Source: Nitrospirota bacterium | GTDB lineage: Bacteria; Nitrospirota; JACRHL01 | Length of the DNA stretch: 64,000 bases | Assembly (NCBI GenBank): GCA_016212085.1 | Contig: JACRHL010000020.1 | Location: forward strand, 32,694-96,693 | Direction of reading: 5' to 3' | Part shown: piece by piece, positions 17,785-27,728 of the stretch | Position numbering within the stretch: the first letter of the stretch is position 1 | Layout: each line of letters begins with the position of its first letter | Translations under genes and position numbers: made by a program | The notes under the pieces: generated by a model | What the model saw: only the letters and a program-made list of their open reading frames with translations | Told to the model about the DNA's origin: nothing | The model's database searches: none

Positions 17785-19860
17785 TCAGCCGGCGGCGGCG
17801 CGGCGCGCCAGCCAGTCGTTCACCCAGCGCTCCACGCCCAGCAGGCCGCCGCTCAGGGCATCCAGCTCCCGCGCCTCGGCGCCGACCCGCTCCGCCGTCC
17901 CGGCGGGGTCGGCCCCGAGCAGCGGCGCCATGTGGGTGAGCAGGTCGCTAAGCTTGCCCATGAGGTGGCAGGTCATGGCCCACTCGCGGGCGATCTCCGG
18001 GTGCGGGTTGGCGCCCCTCAGCTTTTCCACCAGCCCGGTGAGGGATTCGGTGAAGGCGCCGAAGCGCCCGCCGCCGGCGTGGGTCAGGTAGGCCTCCGCC
18101 ATTTGCAGGATGTTGGGCAGGGCGGCCGTGGCCACCCGCGGGCTGACGCCGAACGCCACGCTCACCGCCTCGCGCACGCGATCCAGGCTTTCCTCCTCGT
18201 CACCCAGCGCCAGGGCGGCGCGCGCCAGGCCGAACAGGGTGTTCAGGCGCAACTCGATGCTGATGGTCTGCTCCTGGTAGAGGGCCATGGCGTCGGACAG
18301 GGTGTCGTGGGCGAGCCGGGCGTTGCCCTGGCCCAGGTGGATCTGCCCCAGGAAGGTGGTCGCCTGGGCCGCGAAGGCGCGGTTGCTGGAGCCGCGCAGC
18401 AGCGGCAGCACCTCCTCGAACAGGTTCTGGGCCGTCGCAAGGTCGCCGCCGCGGAAGGCCAGGAGACCCAGGTGGTAGCCGGCGGAGGCGATGCCGCTCT
18501 GCTCGCCCAGCCCGCGGAAGGCGGCCAGCGCCGCCTCCAGCTCGGCCTGGCCCGCCTGGTCGTTGTGGAGGTAGATGTCGAGGATGCCGATGTAGTCGCG
18601 GATCAGCGCCAGCTCGTGGGGCTTGCCCACCTCCAGGGCGGCGGCGCGGCCGACCTCCATCCACGCCAGCCCCTCGGAGAACATGAAGCGGTTGGTGAAC
18701 AGGTGGAACAGCACGAAGCAGTAGTCGAGGATCAGCTCGCAGTCCTCGTCCAGGTCCACGCCGGCCTTTTCCATGCGCGCCACCGCCCAGGTGAAGGCGG
18801 CGCGCAGGTTGGGCCACTCGCGGAGCATGAACTGCATGGCCGGGGTCACGTGGCCCGCGTCCACCTGGTTGCGGCACTCGCGCAGCATCTGGTGCAGGAA
18901 CACCGCCGCCTGCTCGCGGAAGGCATCGGCCCGCAGGGGGCCCAGGCGCTCGGCGACGAACCGGCGCAGCGCCGGGTGCAGCGTGTGGCGCTGGTCCGAC
19001 GCGGCCAGCAGCCCGGCCTTGCGCAGCCGCGCCAGGGGCTCGGCGGACTCGGACCCGAAGGTGCTGTCCACGGTCTCGGCGGTGGCGCCGCCGGGGAAGG
19101 CGTGCAGCAGCGCCAGCAGGCGCATGGGTTCGTCGCCCAGGCCGTGCAGCGCCACGCCCAGCATGCGCGCAAGGCCGTCGGGCTCGGTGCGTTTTTGCAG
19201 CGCCAGCTCCAGGTCGTCGGTCCAGTTGGGCGGGTGGCACCAGCCGGCGGCCACCTGGATGGCCAGGGGGTTGCCGCCCAGGATGTCCAGGGCGGCGGCC
19301 AGGGCCGGGTCGTCGTCCGCCGGGCGGGCGGAGACGCTCTGCGGCAGGTTGGCCGTGAACACCGCCCGCGTCACCGCCGGGTCCAGCGGGCCCAGCGCCA
19401 TGGCGGGGACATCCGCCATGCCGGAGCGGCTCACCACCAGGTGGTGCAGGGTGTCCACGCCGCCCAGTTTGATGTTCAGCGCCTCGGCCACCGCCTCGGG
19501 CCGGGTGGCCAGCAGGGTGTCCATCTGGTCCCAGATGACCAGGATGCGGCGGCCGCCGAGGGATTTATTGAAGTCCTTGGTCTCGTCGAAGCGCAGCAGC
19601 AGCACCAGGTCGCCGATCAGGGTGGCGGGGTGCCCCGCGTCGTCCATGGCGATGTGGAACACCCCGTGGGGAAAGGCGCCGCCCTGGCGCGCCCGGTGCC
19701 CCACGGCGCGCACCAGCTCGGACTTGCCGATGCCGGCGGGCCCGGTGAGCTGGCACACGCGCCCGGCGGTCACCATGCCGAGCAGGCGGTCCAGGTCCGC
19801 CTCGCGGCCGGAGAAGGCGCGGCAGACGGGCAGCAGGTTGTGGGGCGTGTTGTCGTTCAT
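17785..19860 (-). CDS. STAND-type NTPase with C-terminal helical repeats
   Basis: This 691-residue protein begins with an NTPase module: FSGREADLDRLLGMV, the P-loop LTGPAGIGKSELV (residues 39-51), a Walker B-like strand ILVIWDQMD, a sensor region HHLVVSRSG, and the GNPLAI motif characteristic of NB-ARC/STAND ATPases. A winged-helix-like stretch follows (LHPALRRFVAERL). From about residue 340 onward TPR-like helix pairs dominate (AGYHLGLLAFRGGDLATAQN, FLGQIHLGQGNARLAHDTL). No N-terminal effector domain and no C-terminal LuxR helix-turn-helix are visible, so the output is unknown. It could be a signalling scaffold or regulator. It is a single gene. Confidence 0.75.
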   Translation of the reverse strand: MNDNTPHNLLPVCRAFSGREADLDRLLGMVTAGRVCQLTGPAGIGKSELVRAVGHRARQGGAFPHGVFHIAMDDAGHPATLIGDLVLLLRFDETKDFNKSLGGRRILVIWDQMDTLLATRPEAVAEALNIKLGGVDTLHHLVVSRSGMADVPAMALGPLDPAVTRAVFTANLPQSVSARPADDDPALAAALDILGGNPLAIQVAAGWCHPPNWTDDLELALQKRTEPDGLARMLGVALHGLGDEPMRLLALLHAFPGGATAETVDSTFGSESAEPLARLRKAGLLAASDQRHTLHPALRRFVAERLGPLRADAFREQAAVFLHQMLRECRNQVDAGHVTPAMQFMLREWPNLRAAFTWAVARMEKAGVDLDEDCELILDYCFVLFHLFTNRFMFSEGLAWMEVGRAAALEVGKPHELALIRDYIGILDIYLHNDQAGQAELEAALAAFRGLGEQSGIASAGYHLGLLAFRGGDLATAQNLFEEVLPLLRGSSNRAFAAQATTFLGQIHLGQGNARLAHDTLSDAMALYQEQTISIELRLNTLFGLARAALALGDEEESLDRVREAVSVAFGVSPRVATAALPNILQMAEAYLTHAGGGRFGAFTESLTGLVEKLRGANPHPEIAREWAMTCHLMGKLSDLLTHMAPLLGADPAGTAERVGAEARELDALSGGLLGVERWVNDWLARRAAAG

Positions 19861-20096
19861 GGGGCCGCCATGCTCCAGGGATTGCGGTTTCCGCCGGCGC
19901 TTGGGCGCCCGCGCGGGCGGAACGGGAATGGTCTTCTATCGGAGCCCCGGCGCGCGGCCTTGAGCCGGGTGCCGTGCCGTGCCGGGAGCCCCTTGTTCAA
20001 CGGAAAAGCACCATGTTAGCATGCCCCGCATGCGCCGTGTTTCTTGGGGGCGCATGCGGCCGCCGGGCCGCCATCCGAACCTGGGGAAGGAAGTCC

Positions 20097-20324
20097 ATGG
20101 CCAACCTGAACATGACCGAGGCGTTCCGCGCCCGCTGCACCGAACTGGGAATCACCGAGGAGCTGCTCCACCAGTCGCTGACGCGCAGCGGCCTGTCACC
20201 GGCGGAGCTGTTGACCATCGACACCACCACCTCGGCCCGCAACTTCCGCGTGTCGTACCGGAACAAGGCGGGGGAGACCAAGTGGGCCCACCTGTTCATG
20301 GTGGCGCACGCCGCCAGCGCCTGA
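20097..20324 (+). CDS. Small conserved-looking protein of unknown function
   Basis: A 75-residue soluble protein starts at ATG 20097 with a good ribosome site (AAGGAAG). An N-terminal helical half (MTEAFRARCTELGITEELLH) is followed by a probable beta part ending in TKWAHLFMVAHAASA. It has no signal peptide, membrane segment or Cys cluster beyond one Cys. It diverges from the STAND gene with about 236 bp between them, and converges on the PFL gene with 16 bp between stops. I do not recognise the family. Confidence 0.6.
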   Translation: MANLNMTEAFRARCTELGITEELLHQSLTRSGLSPAELLTIDTTTSARNFRVSYRNKAGETKWAHLFMVAHAASA

Positions 20325-20340
20325 CGGCGCCCGCTTCCGC

Positions 20341-21702
20341 CTAGTTGCGCAGGCCCTGCAACGGCGCGGGGATGCGCCCGCCACGGGCGATCAGGCCGGC
20401 GGCGGACTCCTTGTGCACCGGCATCACCGGCGCCTCGCCCAGCAGCCCGCCAAAGCGCACCGTGTCGCCCACGTCCTTGCCCGGCACGGGGATGATGCGC
20501 ACCGCCGTGGTCTTGCGGTTGATGACGCCGATGGCCGCCTCGTCGGCGATGATGGCGGCGATGGTCTCCGCCGGCGTGTCGCCGGGGATGGCGATCATGT
20601 CGAGCCCCACGGAGCAGACGCTGGTCATGGCCTCCAGCTTGTCCAGGGTAAGGTGGCCGTCCGCCACGGCGCGGATCATCACCCGGTCCTCGCTGACGGG
20701 GATGAACGCCCCGGAAAGGCCGCCCACGTAGCTGGAGGCGAACGCACCGCCCTTCTTCACCGCGTCGTTGAGCAGGGCCAGGGCGGCGGTGGAGCCGTGC
20801 ATGCCCACGCGCGACAGCCCCATCTTTTCCAGAATCTCGCCCACCGAGTCGCCCACCTTGTCGGTGGGGGCCAGCGACAGGTCGAGCACGCCGAAGCCCA
20901 CCCCCATGCGGCGCGACAGCTCGCGCCCCACCAGCTCGCCGGCGCGGGTGATCTGGAAGGCGGCGCGTTTGATGGTCTCGGCCACCACCCCCAGGTCGGC
21001 CCCCGCCACCCCGTCCAGCGCCCGCGACACCACGCCGGGGCCGCTGATGCCCACGTTGATGGCCGCCTCCGGCTCGCCGAAGCCGTGGAAGGCGCCGGCC
21101 ATGAACGGGTTGTCGCCCACCGCGTTGGCGAACACCACCAGCTTGGCGCAGGCGATGGCCTCTGCGTGGGCGGTGAGGGCCGCCGCCTCGGTGACGATGC
21201 GGCCCATGCGCCCCACCACGTCCATGTTGATGCCCGCGTGGGTGGAGGCCACGTTGACGCTGGCGCACACCCGCCCGGTCTCCGCCAGGGCGTGGGGCAG
21301 GGCGTCCAGGTACACGCGCTCGGCGCGGGTGGTGCCTTTTTCCAGCAGGGCGGAGAAGCCGCCGATGAAGTCCACCCCCACCTCCTTGGCGGCGTCGTCC
21401 AGGGCGCGGGCGAGGCGGATGAAGTCGTCCGGCGTGGGGTTGCCGATCAGGTTGGCCACCGGCGTCACGGCCACGCGGGCGTTGACGATGGGGATGCCGT
21501 ACTCGGCGGACAGGCGCGCGGTCTCGGGCTTCAGGCGCTCGGCCATGCGCCGCACCCGCTCGCCCACCTGGCGCGCCACCACGGCACCGTCCGGGTGGGC
21601 GCAGTCCTGGAGGTTCAGGCCCAGGGTGGCGGTGCGGATGTCGAGGTTCGCCTCCCGCACCATTTGCAGGGTGGCGTAGATCTCGTCCAGCGACAGGCGC
21701 AC
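20341..21702 (-). CDS. PFL-family protein (DUF711/UPF0210)
   Basis: This 453-residue protein matches the UPF0210/PFL family: [20 protein letters not shown] at the N-terminus, [38 protein letters not shown] [17 protein letters not shown], and [17 protein letters not shown]. The family is structurally related to pyruvate formate-lyase-like folds, but its activity is undefined. The start is taken as GTG 21702, two bases beyond the ACT gene stop; longer upstream reading is a shadow of that gene and trpE. The ACT-protein/PFL pair is a conserved arrangement in many bacteria, implying ligand-controlled action. Confidence 0.88.
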   Translation of the reverse strand: MRLSLDEIYATLQMVREANLDIRTATLGLNLQDCAHPDGAVVARQVGERVRRMAERLKPETARLSAEYGIPIVNARVAVTPVANLIGNPTPDDFIRLARALDDAAKEVGVDFIGGFSALLEKGTTRAERVYLDALPHALAETGRVCASVNVASTHAGINMDVVGRMGRIVTEAAALTAHAEAIACAKLVVFANAVGDNPFMAGAFHGFGEPEAAINVGISGPGVVSRALDGVAGADLGVVAETIKRAAFQITRAGELVGRELSRRMGVGFGVLDLSLAPTDKVGDSVGEILEKMGLSRVGMHGSTAALALLNDAVKKGGAFASSYVGGLSGAFIPVSEDRVMIRAVADGHLTLDKLEAMTSVCSVGLDMIAIPGDTPAETIAAIIADEAAIGVINRKTTAVRIIPVPGKDVGDTVRFGGLLGEAPVMPVHKESAAGLIARGGRIPAPLQGLRN

Positions 21703-21704
21703 GG

Positions 21705-22003
21705 CTACACGCGGTGCATGGCGCGGAAGATCTCCTCGCGCTGGAGGCGGATGTCCACCCCCAGCGTGGCGGCGGAGGCGGCCAGGGCGGCGCTCAGCTC
21801 GTCGAAGCCGGCGCCGTTCTCGGCCAGGTCGGCCACCGCCACCATCACGAACAGGTCGTCGCGCAGCACGGACTGGGAGATGTCGGTCAGGTTGGCCTTG
21901 CCCTCCGCCAGCACCCGCGCCACCTCGGCGACGATGCCCACCCGGTCGATGCCCTGCACGGTCACCACCACCCGGCCGGCGCCGGGATGCACGGGGTTCG
22001 CGC

Positions 22004-22007
<4 letters not shown>
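21705..22007 (-). CDS. ACT-domain protein (UPF0237)
   Basis: A 100-residue protein consisting mainly of one ACT domain: [46 protein letters not shown] modules bind amino acids or similar small ligands and usually regulate a partner. The GTG start overlaps the trpE stop (GTGA), and the PFL gene follows after two bases. It is probably the ligand sensor of the PFL protein. Confidence 0.88.
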
Positions 22008-23500
<1,493 letters not shown>

Positions 23501-23507
23501 GGGTGGA

Positions 23508-23987
23508 CTAGTGGCCCGCAAGCTCGCGGGCCGCCTCCAGCACCATCTCGGCGTGGTCGTCCACATTCACCTTGGCCCAGGAGCGCACCACCACGCCGCG
23601 CCGGTCGATCAGCACGGTGGCGCGGGTGGTGCCCATGTAGGTGCGGCCGTAGTTCTTCTTCTCGCCCCACACGCCGTAGGCGGTGAGCATGGCGTGCGCC
23701 GGGTCGGACAGCAGCGGGAAGTTGAGGCCCTGCCCCTCGATGAAACGGGCGTGAGACTCCAGCGAGTCGGCGGACACGCCGAACACGCGGACGCCGGCCT
23801 TGTCGAACGCGGCCTTCAGGTCGCGGAAGCCGCAGACCTCGCGGGTGCAGCCGGGGGTGTTGTCCTTGGGATAGAAGAACAGCACCACCGGCTTGCCCCT
23901 CAGGGCGGAGAGGGTGACGGTTTCGCCGGTGCTGGCGGGGAGTTCAAAGTCGGGGGCCATGTCGCCGCGCTGGGGGAGGGTGCTCAT
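23508..23987 (-). CDS. bcp: Peroxiredoxin, Bcp/PrxQ type
   Basis: A 159-residue thiol peroxidase reducing hydroperoxides with thioredoxin. The catalytic motif FFYPKDNTPGCTREVCGF contains the peroxidatic Cys and a second Cys five residues later, which is the intramolecular resolving Cys of the alpha-2 PrxQ class. GVSADSLESHARF and LLSDPAHAMLTAYGVWGEK are typical. First gene of the bcp-trpE-ACT-PFL set. Confidence 0.94.
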   Translation of the reverse strand: MSTLPQRGDMAPDFELPASTGETVTLSALRGKPVVLFFYPKDNTPGCTREVCGFRDLKAAFDKAGVRVFGVSADSLESHARFIEGQGLNFPLLSDPAHAMLTAYGVWGEKKNYGRTYMGTTRATVLIDRRGVVVRSWAKVNVDDHAEMVLEAARELAGH

Positions 23988-24135
23988 CGGTATGCCTTTC
24001 CTGGTCGTCTGTCGCGTCGCGGGTGCAAAGAAGGGGGAATTATAAGCCCCGGCCCGGCCACCTTCAAACGAAAGCGGGGGCGCCGGCCCGCCCGCGCCGG
24101 AACCCTGCGCCCCGTGGCCCGGTGATCGGCGGGGG

Positions 24136-24933
24136 TCAGGCGGGGACGGCGATGGGCTGGTCGTCCAGCCACACCCTCTTGCCGCACACGCAGACGAAGC
24201 GCGCCGCGGGCTCGGTGAAGACGCGCAGGTGGGCGGCCACCAGCCCCTGCTCGTCCGTGTGGGTGTCGCCGAACCGCGTGCGCTCCTCGTCGAACACCGC
24301 CTGTTGCAGGCTGTCCACCGCCTCGGACGCCTTGGCGCCGTTGAAGTGCTTGCGCAGGATGGGATCGTCCATCTCGGCCAGCTTGGCGGCGTTGCGGCGC
24401 ACCAGCAGCTTGATGGCGTGGGACGACCCGGAGTGAAAGGCCCCGGCGCGGATGCACACCCGGCGGCTCTTGCCCGGCTGGGCGGTCCACGCCTCGATGG
24501 CGGCCTTGGAGTGCGCCATGGCGCCGTAGGTGACGAGCTGGTGCGCCAGGTCGAAGAAGGTGGAGTAGGCCACGATCAGGTCCGCCCCCAGCTCGCGCTC
24601 GATGACCGGCAGGGGGTCGAACGACAGCACGTTGGAGGCCTCGATCTGCTCGCCGGTGGCCATGCGCGCGGGAAAGCCCACCTCGCCCATGGCGGTGGCG
24701 TAGAACACGCCGTCGTAGTGCCTGCCGGAGGCGCCGATGATCTGCTTCCAGATGGCCGGCGAGGAGATGTCGCCAAACAGCACGGTGTCGGCCCCGTCGA
24801 TGGCGATCTCCTCGAACTTGCGGCCATACCAGACCGCCGTCACGCGCGCGTCCGCCCCGAAATGCTGCCGGATGGCCTTGATGGCGGCGGTACCCGCCAC
24901 CCCCGTGCCGCCGATCACCAGAAACTGCTTCAT
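24136..24933 (-). CDS. Rossmann-fold protein with FabI-like Tyr-x6-Lys motif
   Basis: A 265-residue protein from ATG 24933 (AAGG just upstream; a longer start at 24978 adds 15 unconserved residues). It opens with FLVIGGTGVAGTAAIKAI, an NAD(P) loop. Residues 136-143 read YGAMAHSK, a Tyr-x6-Lys arrangement as in the enoyl-ACP reductase FabI rather than the Tyr-x3-Lys of ordinary SDRs. The C-terminal CVCGKRVWL is unusual. It could be an enoyl-thioester reductase relative or a degenerate SDR. No neighbour in fatty-acid synthesis supports a role. Confidence 0.6.
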   Translation of the reverse strand: MKQFLVIGGTGVAGTAAIKAIRQHFGADARVTAVWYGRKFEEIAIDGADTVLFGDISSPAIWKQIIGASGRHYDGVFYATAMGEVGFPARMATGEQIEASNVLSFDPLPVIERELGADLIVAYSTFFDLAHQLVTYGAMAHSKAAIEAWTAQPGKSRRVCIRAGAFHSGSSHAIKLLVRRNAAKLAEMDDPILRKHFNGAKASEAVDSLQQAVFDEERTRFGDTHTDEQGLVAAHLRVFTEPAARFVCVCGKRVWLDDQPIAVPA

Positions 24934-24973
24934 CGCCTTGGTTGTTCCCCGATTGCCGTGGGCGGCCGTTGTG

Positions 24974-25002
24974 TTCAAACACGGCCGCGGTTAAGGTAAA
25001 AT
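24974..25002 (+). promoter_or_regulatory. Promoter with overlapping palindrome before the cytochrome pair
   Basis: TTCAAA (24974-24979), a 17-bp spacer and TAAAAT (24997-25002, 5 of 6) form a sigma-70-like promoter. A near-palindrome with arms CGGCCGT (24963-24969) and ACGGCCG (24981-24987) straddles the -35 and may be an operator or part of the divergent promoter of the Rossmann gene. Confidence 0.5.
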
Positions 25003-25023
25003 GCCTTTCAAATAGAATAGGAT

Positions 25024-25320
25024 ATGAAAAAGGGCCCGAAAACGGAAGCCCTCCACCGACCACCCGGCCCTCGCCACGCGGGCGCAATCACCACCTGGAT
25101 CATGGACGTCTTGGACCCCAACAACGTTTTTGGCTACAGCATATTCGGCTTTTTCCTGCTGGCGGTGCTGACGTTCTTCTTCGTCAGCTACAAATTCATG
25201 ACGGACGCGGGCGAGAAAACCAAGCCGGGTGAGCGCTTCATCATGTGGATGGCGGTGGCGGGGGTGATCGTCGTGCTCGTCTACGCCGTGCTGGCGTTCA
25301 TCTTCAAGATCATCATCTAG
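25024..25320 (+). CDS. Small two-helix membrane protein
   Basis: A 98-residue protein with two clear hydrophobic helices (about residues 36-55 and 74-97, ending AFIFKIII). ATG 25024 has AGGA close upstream and lies 15 bases after the predicted transcript start. ATG 25102 would give a 72-residue form beginning just before helix 1 and is equally possible. Six bases separate it from the anchored cytochrome gene, so both probably belong to one respiratory or redox membrane unit. I do not recognise a family. Confidence 0.6.
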   Translation: MKKGPKTEALHRPPGPRHAGAITTWIMDVLDPNNVFGYSIFGFFLLAVLTFFFVSYKFMTDAGEKTKPGERFIMWMAVAGVIVVLVYAVLAFIFKIII

Positions 25321-25326
25321 GGCGGC

Positions 25327-25809
25327 ATGGCGACGCGTCTACCCGATCGGTTGCGGCATTACTGGCAGCGGCTGCGCACCGGCGAGCGGGTGCTGTTCTT
25401 CACCGTCGGCGTGCTGCTGGTGTTCGGCTTCTTCTTCTGGCTCGCCGCCATCACCGGCACCAGCGACGTGATGCGCGTGCGCGACGTGTACGAAAGCAGC
25501 CCCGAGGCGGACCGGGGCCTGCAACGGGTCAAGGCCTACGGCTGCCGCAACTGCCACACGGTGCTGAAGGTCGGCGAGTGGGGGCTGGCGCCGGTGCTGG
25601 ATGGCGAGGGCACGCGCCGCACCTACACCTGGATCCGCGCCTACCTGGAGGATCCCAACCGGCAGATGCGCGGCAAGACCCTGCACGACGGCCGCTACGC
25701 CACCAACTTCGCGGAGGTGCCGGAGGCGGAAAAGAACGCCATCGCCGCGTTCCTGTTCGCCCAGAAGGCCATGCCCGGCTCCGCCAACTACGGCTCGCCG
25801 CCCGAGTGA
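25327..25809 (+). CDS. Membrane-anchored monoheme cytochrome c
   Basis: This 160-residue protein has an N-terminal uncleaved anchor (VLFFTVGVLLVFGFFFWLAA, about residues 22-41) and a periplasmic c-type heme domain with the attachment motif CRNCH. A downstream Met (NRQMRGKTL) is a candidate axial ligand. The architecture resembles NorC-like anchored cytochromes, but no catalytic subunit is adjacent. It is an electron carrier or a subunit of a membrane redox complex with the small protein before it. Confidence 0.85.
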   Translation: MATRLPDRLRHYWQRLRTGERVLFFTVGVLLVFGFFFWLAAITGTSDVMRVRDVYESSPEADRGLQRVKAYGCRNCHTVLKVGEWGLAPVLDGEGTRRTYTWIRAYLEDPNRQMRGKTLHDGRYATNFAEVPEAEKNAIAAFLFAQKAMPGSANYGSPPE

Positions 25810-25899
25810 GCGGGCGCCGGGGCCGCCCCGGCGTTGACCGGCACGCACGCCAGCCTTTAGGCTGTGCCCAACGTACCCCCTTACGGTTTGGTGGATGTG

Positions 25900-26100
25900 G
25901 TGGATATCGTCGTGAACGGCCAGCCGCGCCAGGTGGCAACCGGCTGCACCGTGGCCGCCCTGCTTCGGGAACTGAACATCCGGCTGGAACTGGTGGCCGT
26001 GGAACGCAACCTCGACATCATCGCCCGGGAGCGCTTCGCCGACACGGCGCTGGCCCCCGGCGACCAGGTCGAGATCATCCAGTTCGTGGGGGGCGGCTGA
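25900..26100 (+). CDS. thiS: Sulfur carrier protein ThiS
   Basis: The frame from GTG 25900 gives 66 residues, the standard ThiS length, starting DIVVNGQPRQ and ending QFVGGG. The C-terminal Gly-Gly is adenylated and thiocarboxylated to donate sulfur for the thiazole ring. GTG at 25891 or 25864 would give longer proteins; 25900 best fits the family N-terminus, and GGTGGA precedes it. It lies 45 bp upstream of thiG. Confidence 0.88.
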   Translation: MDIVVNGQPRQVATGCTVAALLRELNIRLELVAVERNLDIIARERFADTALAPGDQVEIIQFVGGG

Positions 26101-26145
26101 CGCGCATCGGCCGCCCCGCGCGGACCTGATACGGAGATTCGGGAG

Positions 26146-26931
26146 ATGACGGACGCACTGGTCATCGGCGGCATCACCCTGCGCTCGCGCCTGTGGGTGG
26201 GCACCGGAAAATACAAGGACTTCGCGGAGACCAAGGCCGCCATCGACGCCTCCGGGGCCGACGTGGTCACCGTGGCGGTGCGGCGCGTCAACATCACCGA
26301 CCCGAGCCAGCCCAACCTGCTCGAATACCTGGACCCCAAGGTCTACACGATCCTGCCCAACACCGCCGGCTGCTACACGGCGGATGACGCCATCCGCACC
26401 GCGCGCCTGGCGCGCGCCGCCGGCGTGGGCGACCTGGTGAAGCTGGAGGTCATCGGCGACCAGAAGACCCTGTTCCCCGACAACGAGGCCACCTTCCAGG
26501 CGGCCAAGGTGCTGGTGAAGGAGGGTTTCATCGTGCTGCCCTACATGACCGACGACCCGATCATGGCCCGGAGGTTCGAGGACATCGGCTGCGCCGCGGT
26601 GATGCCGCTGGCGGCGCCCATCGGCTCTGGCCTGGGGGTGTGCAACCCCTACACCATCCGCATCATCAAGGAGATGGTGAGCGTGCCGGTGGTGGTGGAC
26701 GCGGGCGTGGGCAGCGCCGCCGACGTGGCCGTGGCCATGGAGCTGGGGGTGGACGCGGTGCTGCTGAACACCGCCATCGCCGGCGCCAGGGACCCGATCC
26801 GCATGGCGCGCGCCATGAGCCACGCGGTGATCGCCGGGCGCGAGTCGTACCTGGCGGGGCGCATCCCCAAAAAACTGTACGCCACCGCCAGCTCCCCGCT
26901 GGAGGGGGTGATCGCGGCGGCCGCGGGCTGA
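26146..26931 (+). CDS. thiG: Thiazole synthase
   Basis: A 261-residue TIM-barrel enzyme that builds thiazole phosphate from dehydroglycine, DXP and ThiS-thiocarboxylate. [60 protein letters not shown] and [13 protein letters not shown] are characteristic. The start has a strong purine-rich ribosome site. In aerobic bacteria dehydroglycine comes from ThiO, which is encoded at 54.8 kb. Confidence 0.96.
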   Translation: MTDALVIGGITLRSRLWVGTGKYKDFAETKAAIDASGADVVTVAVRRVNITDPSQPNLLEYLDPKVYTILPNTAGCYTADDAIRTARLARAAGVGDLVKLEVIGDQKTLFPDNEATFQAAKVLVKEGFIVLPYMTDDPIMARRFEDIGCAAVMPLAAPIGSGLGVCNPYTIRIIKEMVSVPVVVDAGVGSAADVAVAMELGVDAVLLNTAIAGARDPIRMARAMSHAVIAGRESYLAGRIPKKLYATASSPLEGVIAAAAG

Positions 26932-26952
26932 CCGCCGGCCCCCGGCGCCGCC

Positions 26953-27582
26953 GTGGCGACGCTGCCGCCCCTCTATCTCATCACCGACCGCCGCCAGGTA
27001 CCCGGCGGCGACCTGCTGGGCGCCCTGGACGCGGCGCTTGCCGCCGGCGTGCGCCTGGTGCAACTGCGCGAGAAGGACCTGGATGCCCGCGCCCTGCACG
27101 ACCTGGCGCGGCGCGTGAAGGTGCTGGCCGACCGCCACGGCGCAGGCCTGCTGGTCAACGGCCGCGCGGATATCGCCCTGGACCTGGGGATCGGCGTGCA
27201 CCTGCCCGGCGCCACGCCGCCGGTGGCGGCGGTGCGGGCGCTGCTGGGGCCGCGGGCGCTGATCGGCGTCTCCACCCACCGGCTGGACGAGGTCCGGCGG
27301 GCGGCGGACGGCGGCGCGTCGTTCGTCACCTTCGGCCCGGTGTTCGACACCCCCTCCAAGCGCGCCCTGGGCGCCCCGGTGGGCACCGCCCTGCTGGCGC
27401 GGGCGGTGGCGGCCGCCGGCCCCGTGCCGGTGTTTGCCCTGGGGGGGGTGAGGCGGGCCCGACTGGCGGAGCTCCGGGGTACCGGATGCCACGGCGTGGC
27501 GCTGATTTCCGAGGTGCTGGCCGCTCCCGATCCGGGCCCCGTGGCGGCGGACCTGCTGGCGGCCCTTAGCACGGGTTTCTGA
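26953..27582 (+). CDS. thiE: Thiamine-phosphate synthase
   Basis: A 209-residue TIM barrel that couples HMP-PP with thiazole phosphate. LYLITDRRQVPGGDL at the N-terminus, LVQLREKDLDARAL, LLVNGRADIALDLG, VHLPG, GVSTHRLDEVRRA and FGPVFDTPSK are typical ThiE signatures. GTG 26953 is the start. Last gene of thiS-thiG-thiE. Confidence 0.95.
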   Translation: MATLPPLYLITDRRQVPGGDLLGALDAALAAGVRLVQLREKDLDARALHDLARRVKVLADRHGAGLLVNGRADIALDLGIGVHLPGATPPVAAVRALLGPRALIGVSTHRLDEVRRAADGGASFVTFGPVFDTPSKRALGAPVGTALLARAVAAAGPVPVFALGGVRRARLAELRGTGCHGVALISEVLAAPDPGPVAADLLAALSTGF

Positions 27583-27631
27583 CGCAGTCAATCCTGTTAA
27601 AATAAGCAGATAGAGCGAAAGTGGCGGGCAT

Positions 27632-27660
27632 TTGACCTAATCCGGGATGCCTCGTATGCT
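27632..27660 (+). promoter_or_regulatory. Promoter of the Pup-proteasome operon
   Basis: TTGACC (27632-27637), a 17-bp spacer and TATGCT (27655-27660) predict a start near 27667. The leader holds a small hairpin (arms 27678-27685 and 27693-27700, CCGGCCCG and its complement) and ends in a near-perfect AGGAGGTG ribosome site (27719-27726) before arc. Confidence 0.65.
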
Positions 27661-27728
27661 TGAGCTTGGCACCCTCACCGGCCCGTGTTTCGCGGGCCGG
27701 ACACTCACGTCCACGGACAGGAGGTGTT

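Noticed and set aside
17668..20019. 783-codon open frame on the plus strand opposite the STAND gene
   Set aside because: Composition is Gly/His/Arg/Gln-rich with no domain pattern; it is a GC-driven shadow of the minus-strand gene. The same applies to long antisense frames at 13572-16046 and 27705-30482.
25810..25899. TPP riboswitch before thiS
   Set aside because: Only 90 bp are available and no CTGAGA-type element or paired arms of a TPP aptamer were seen.
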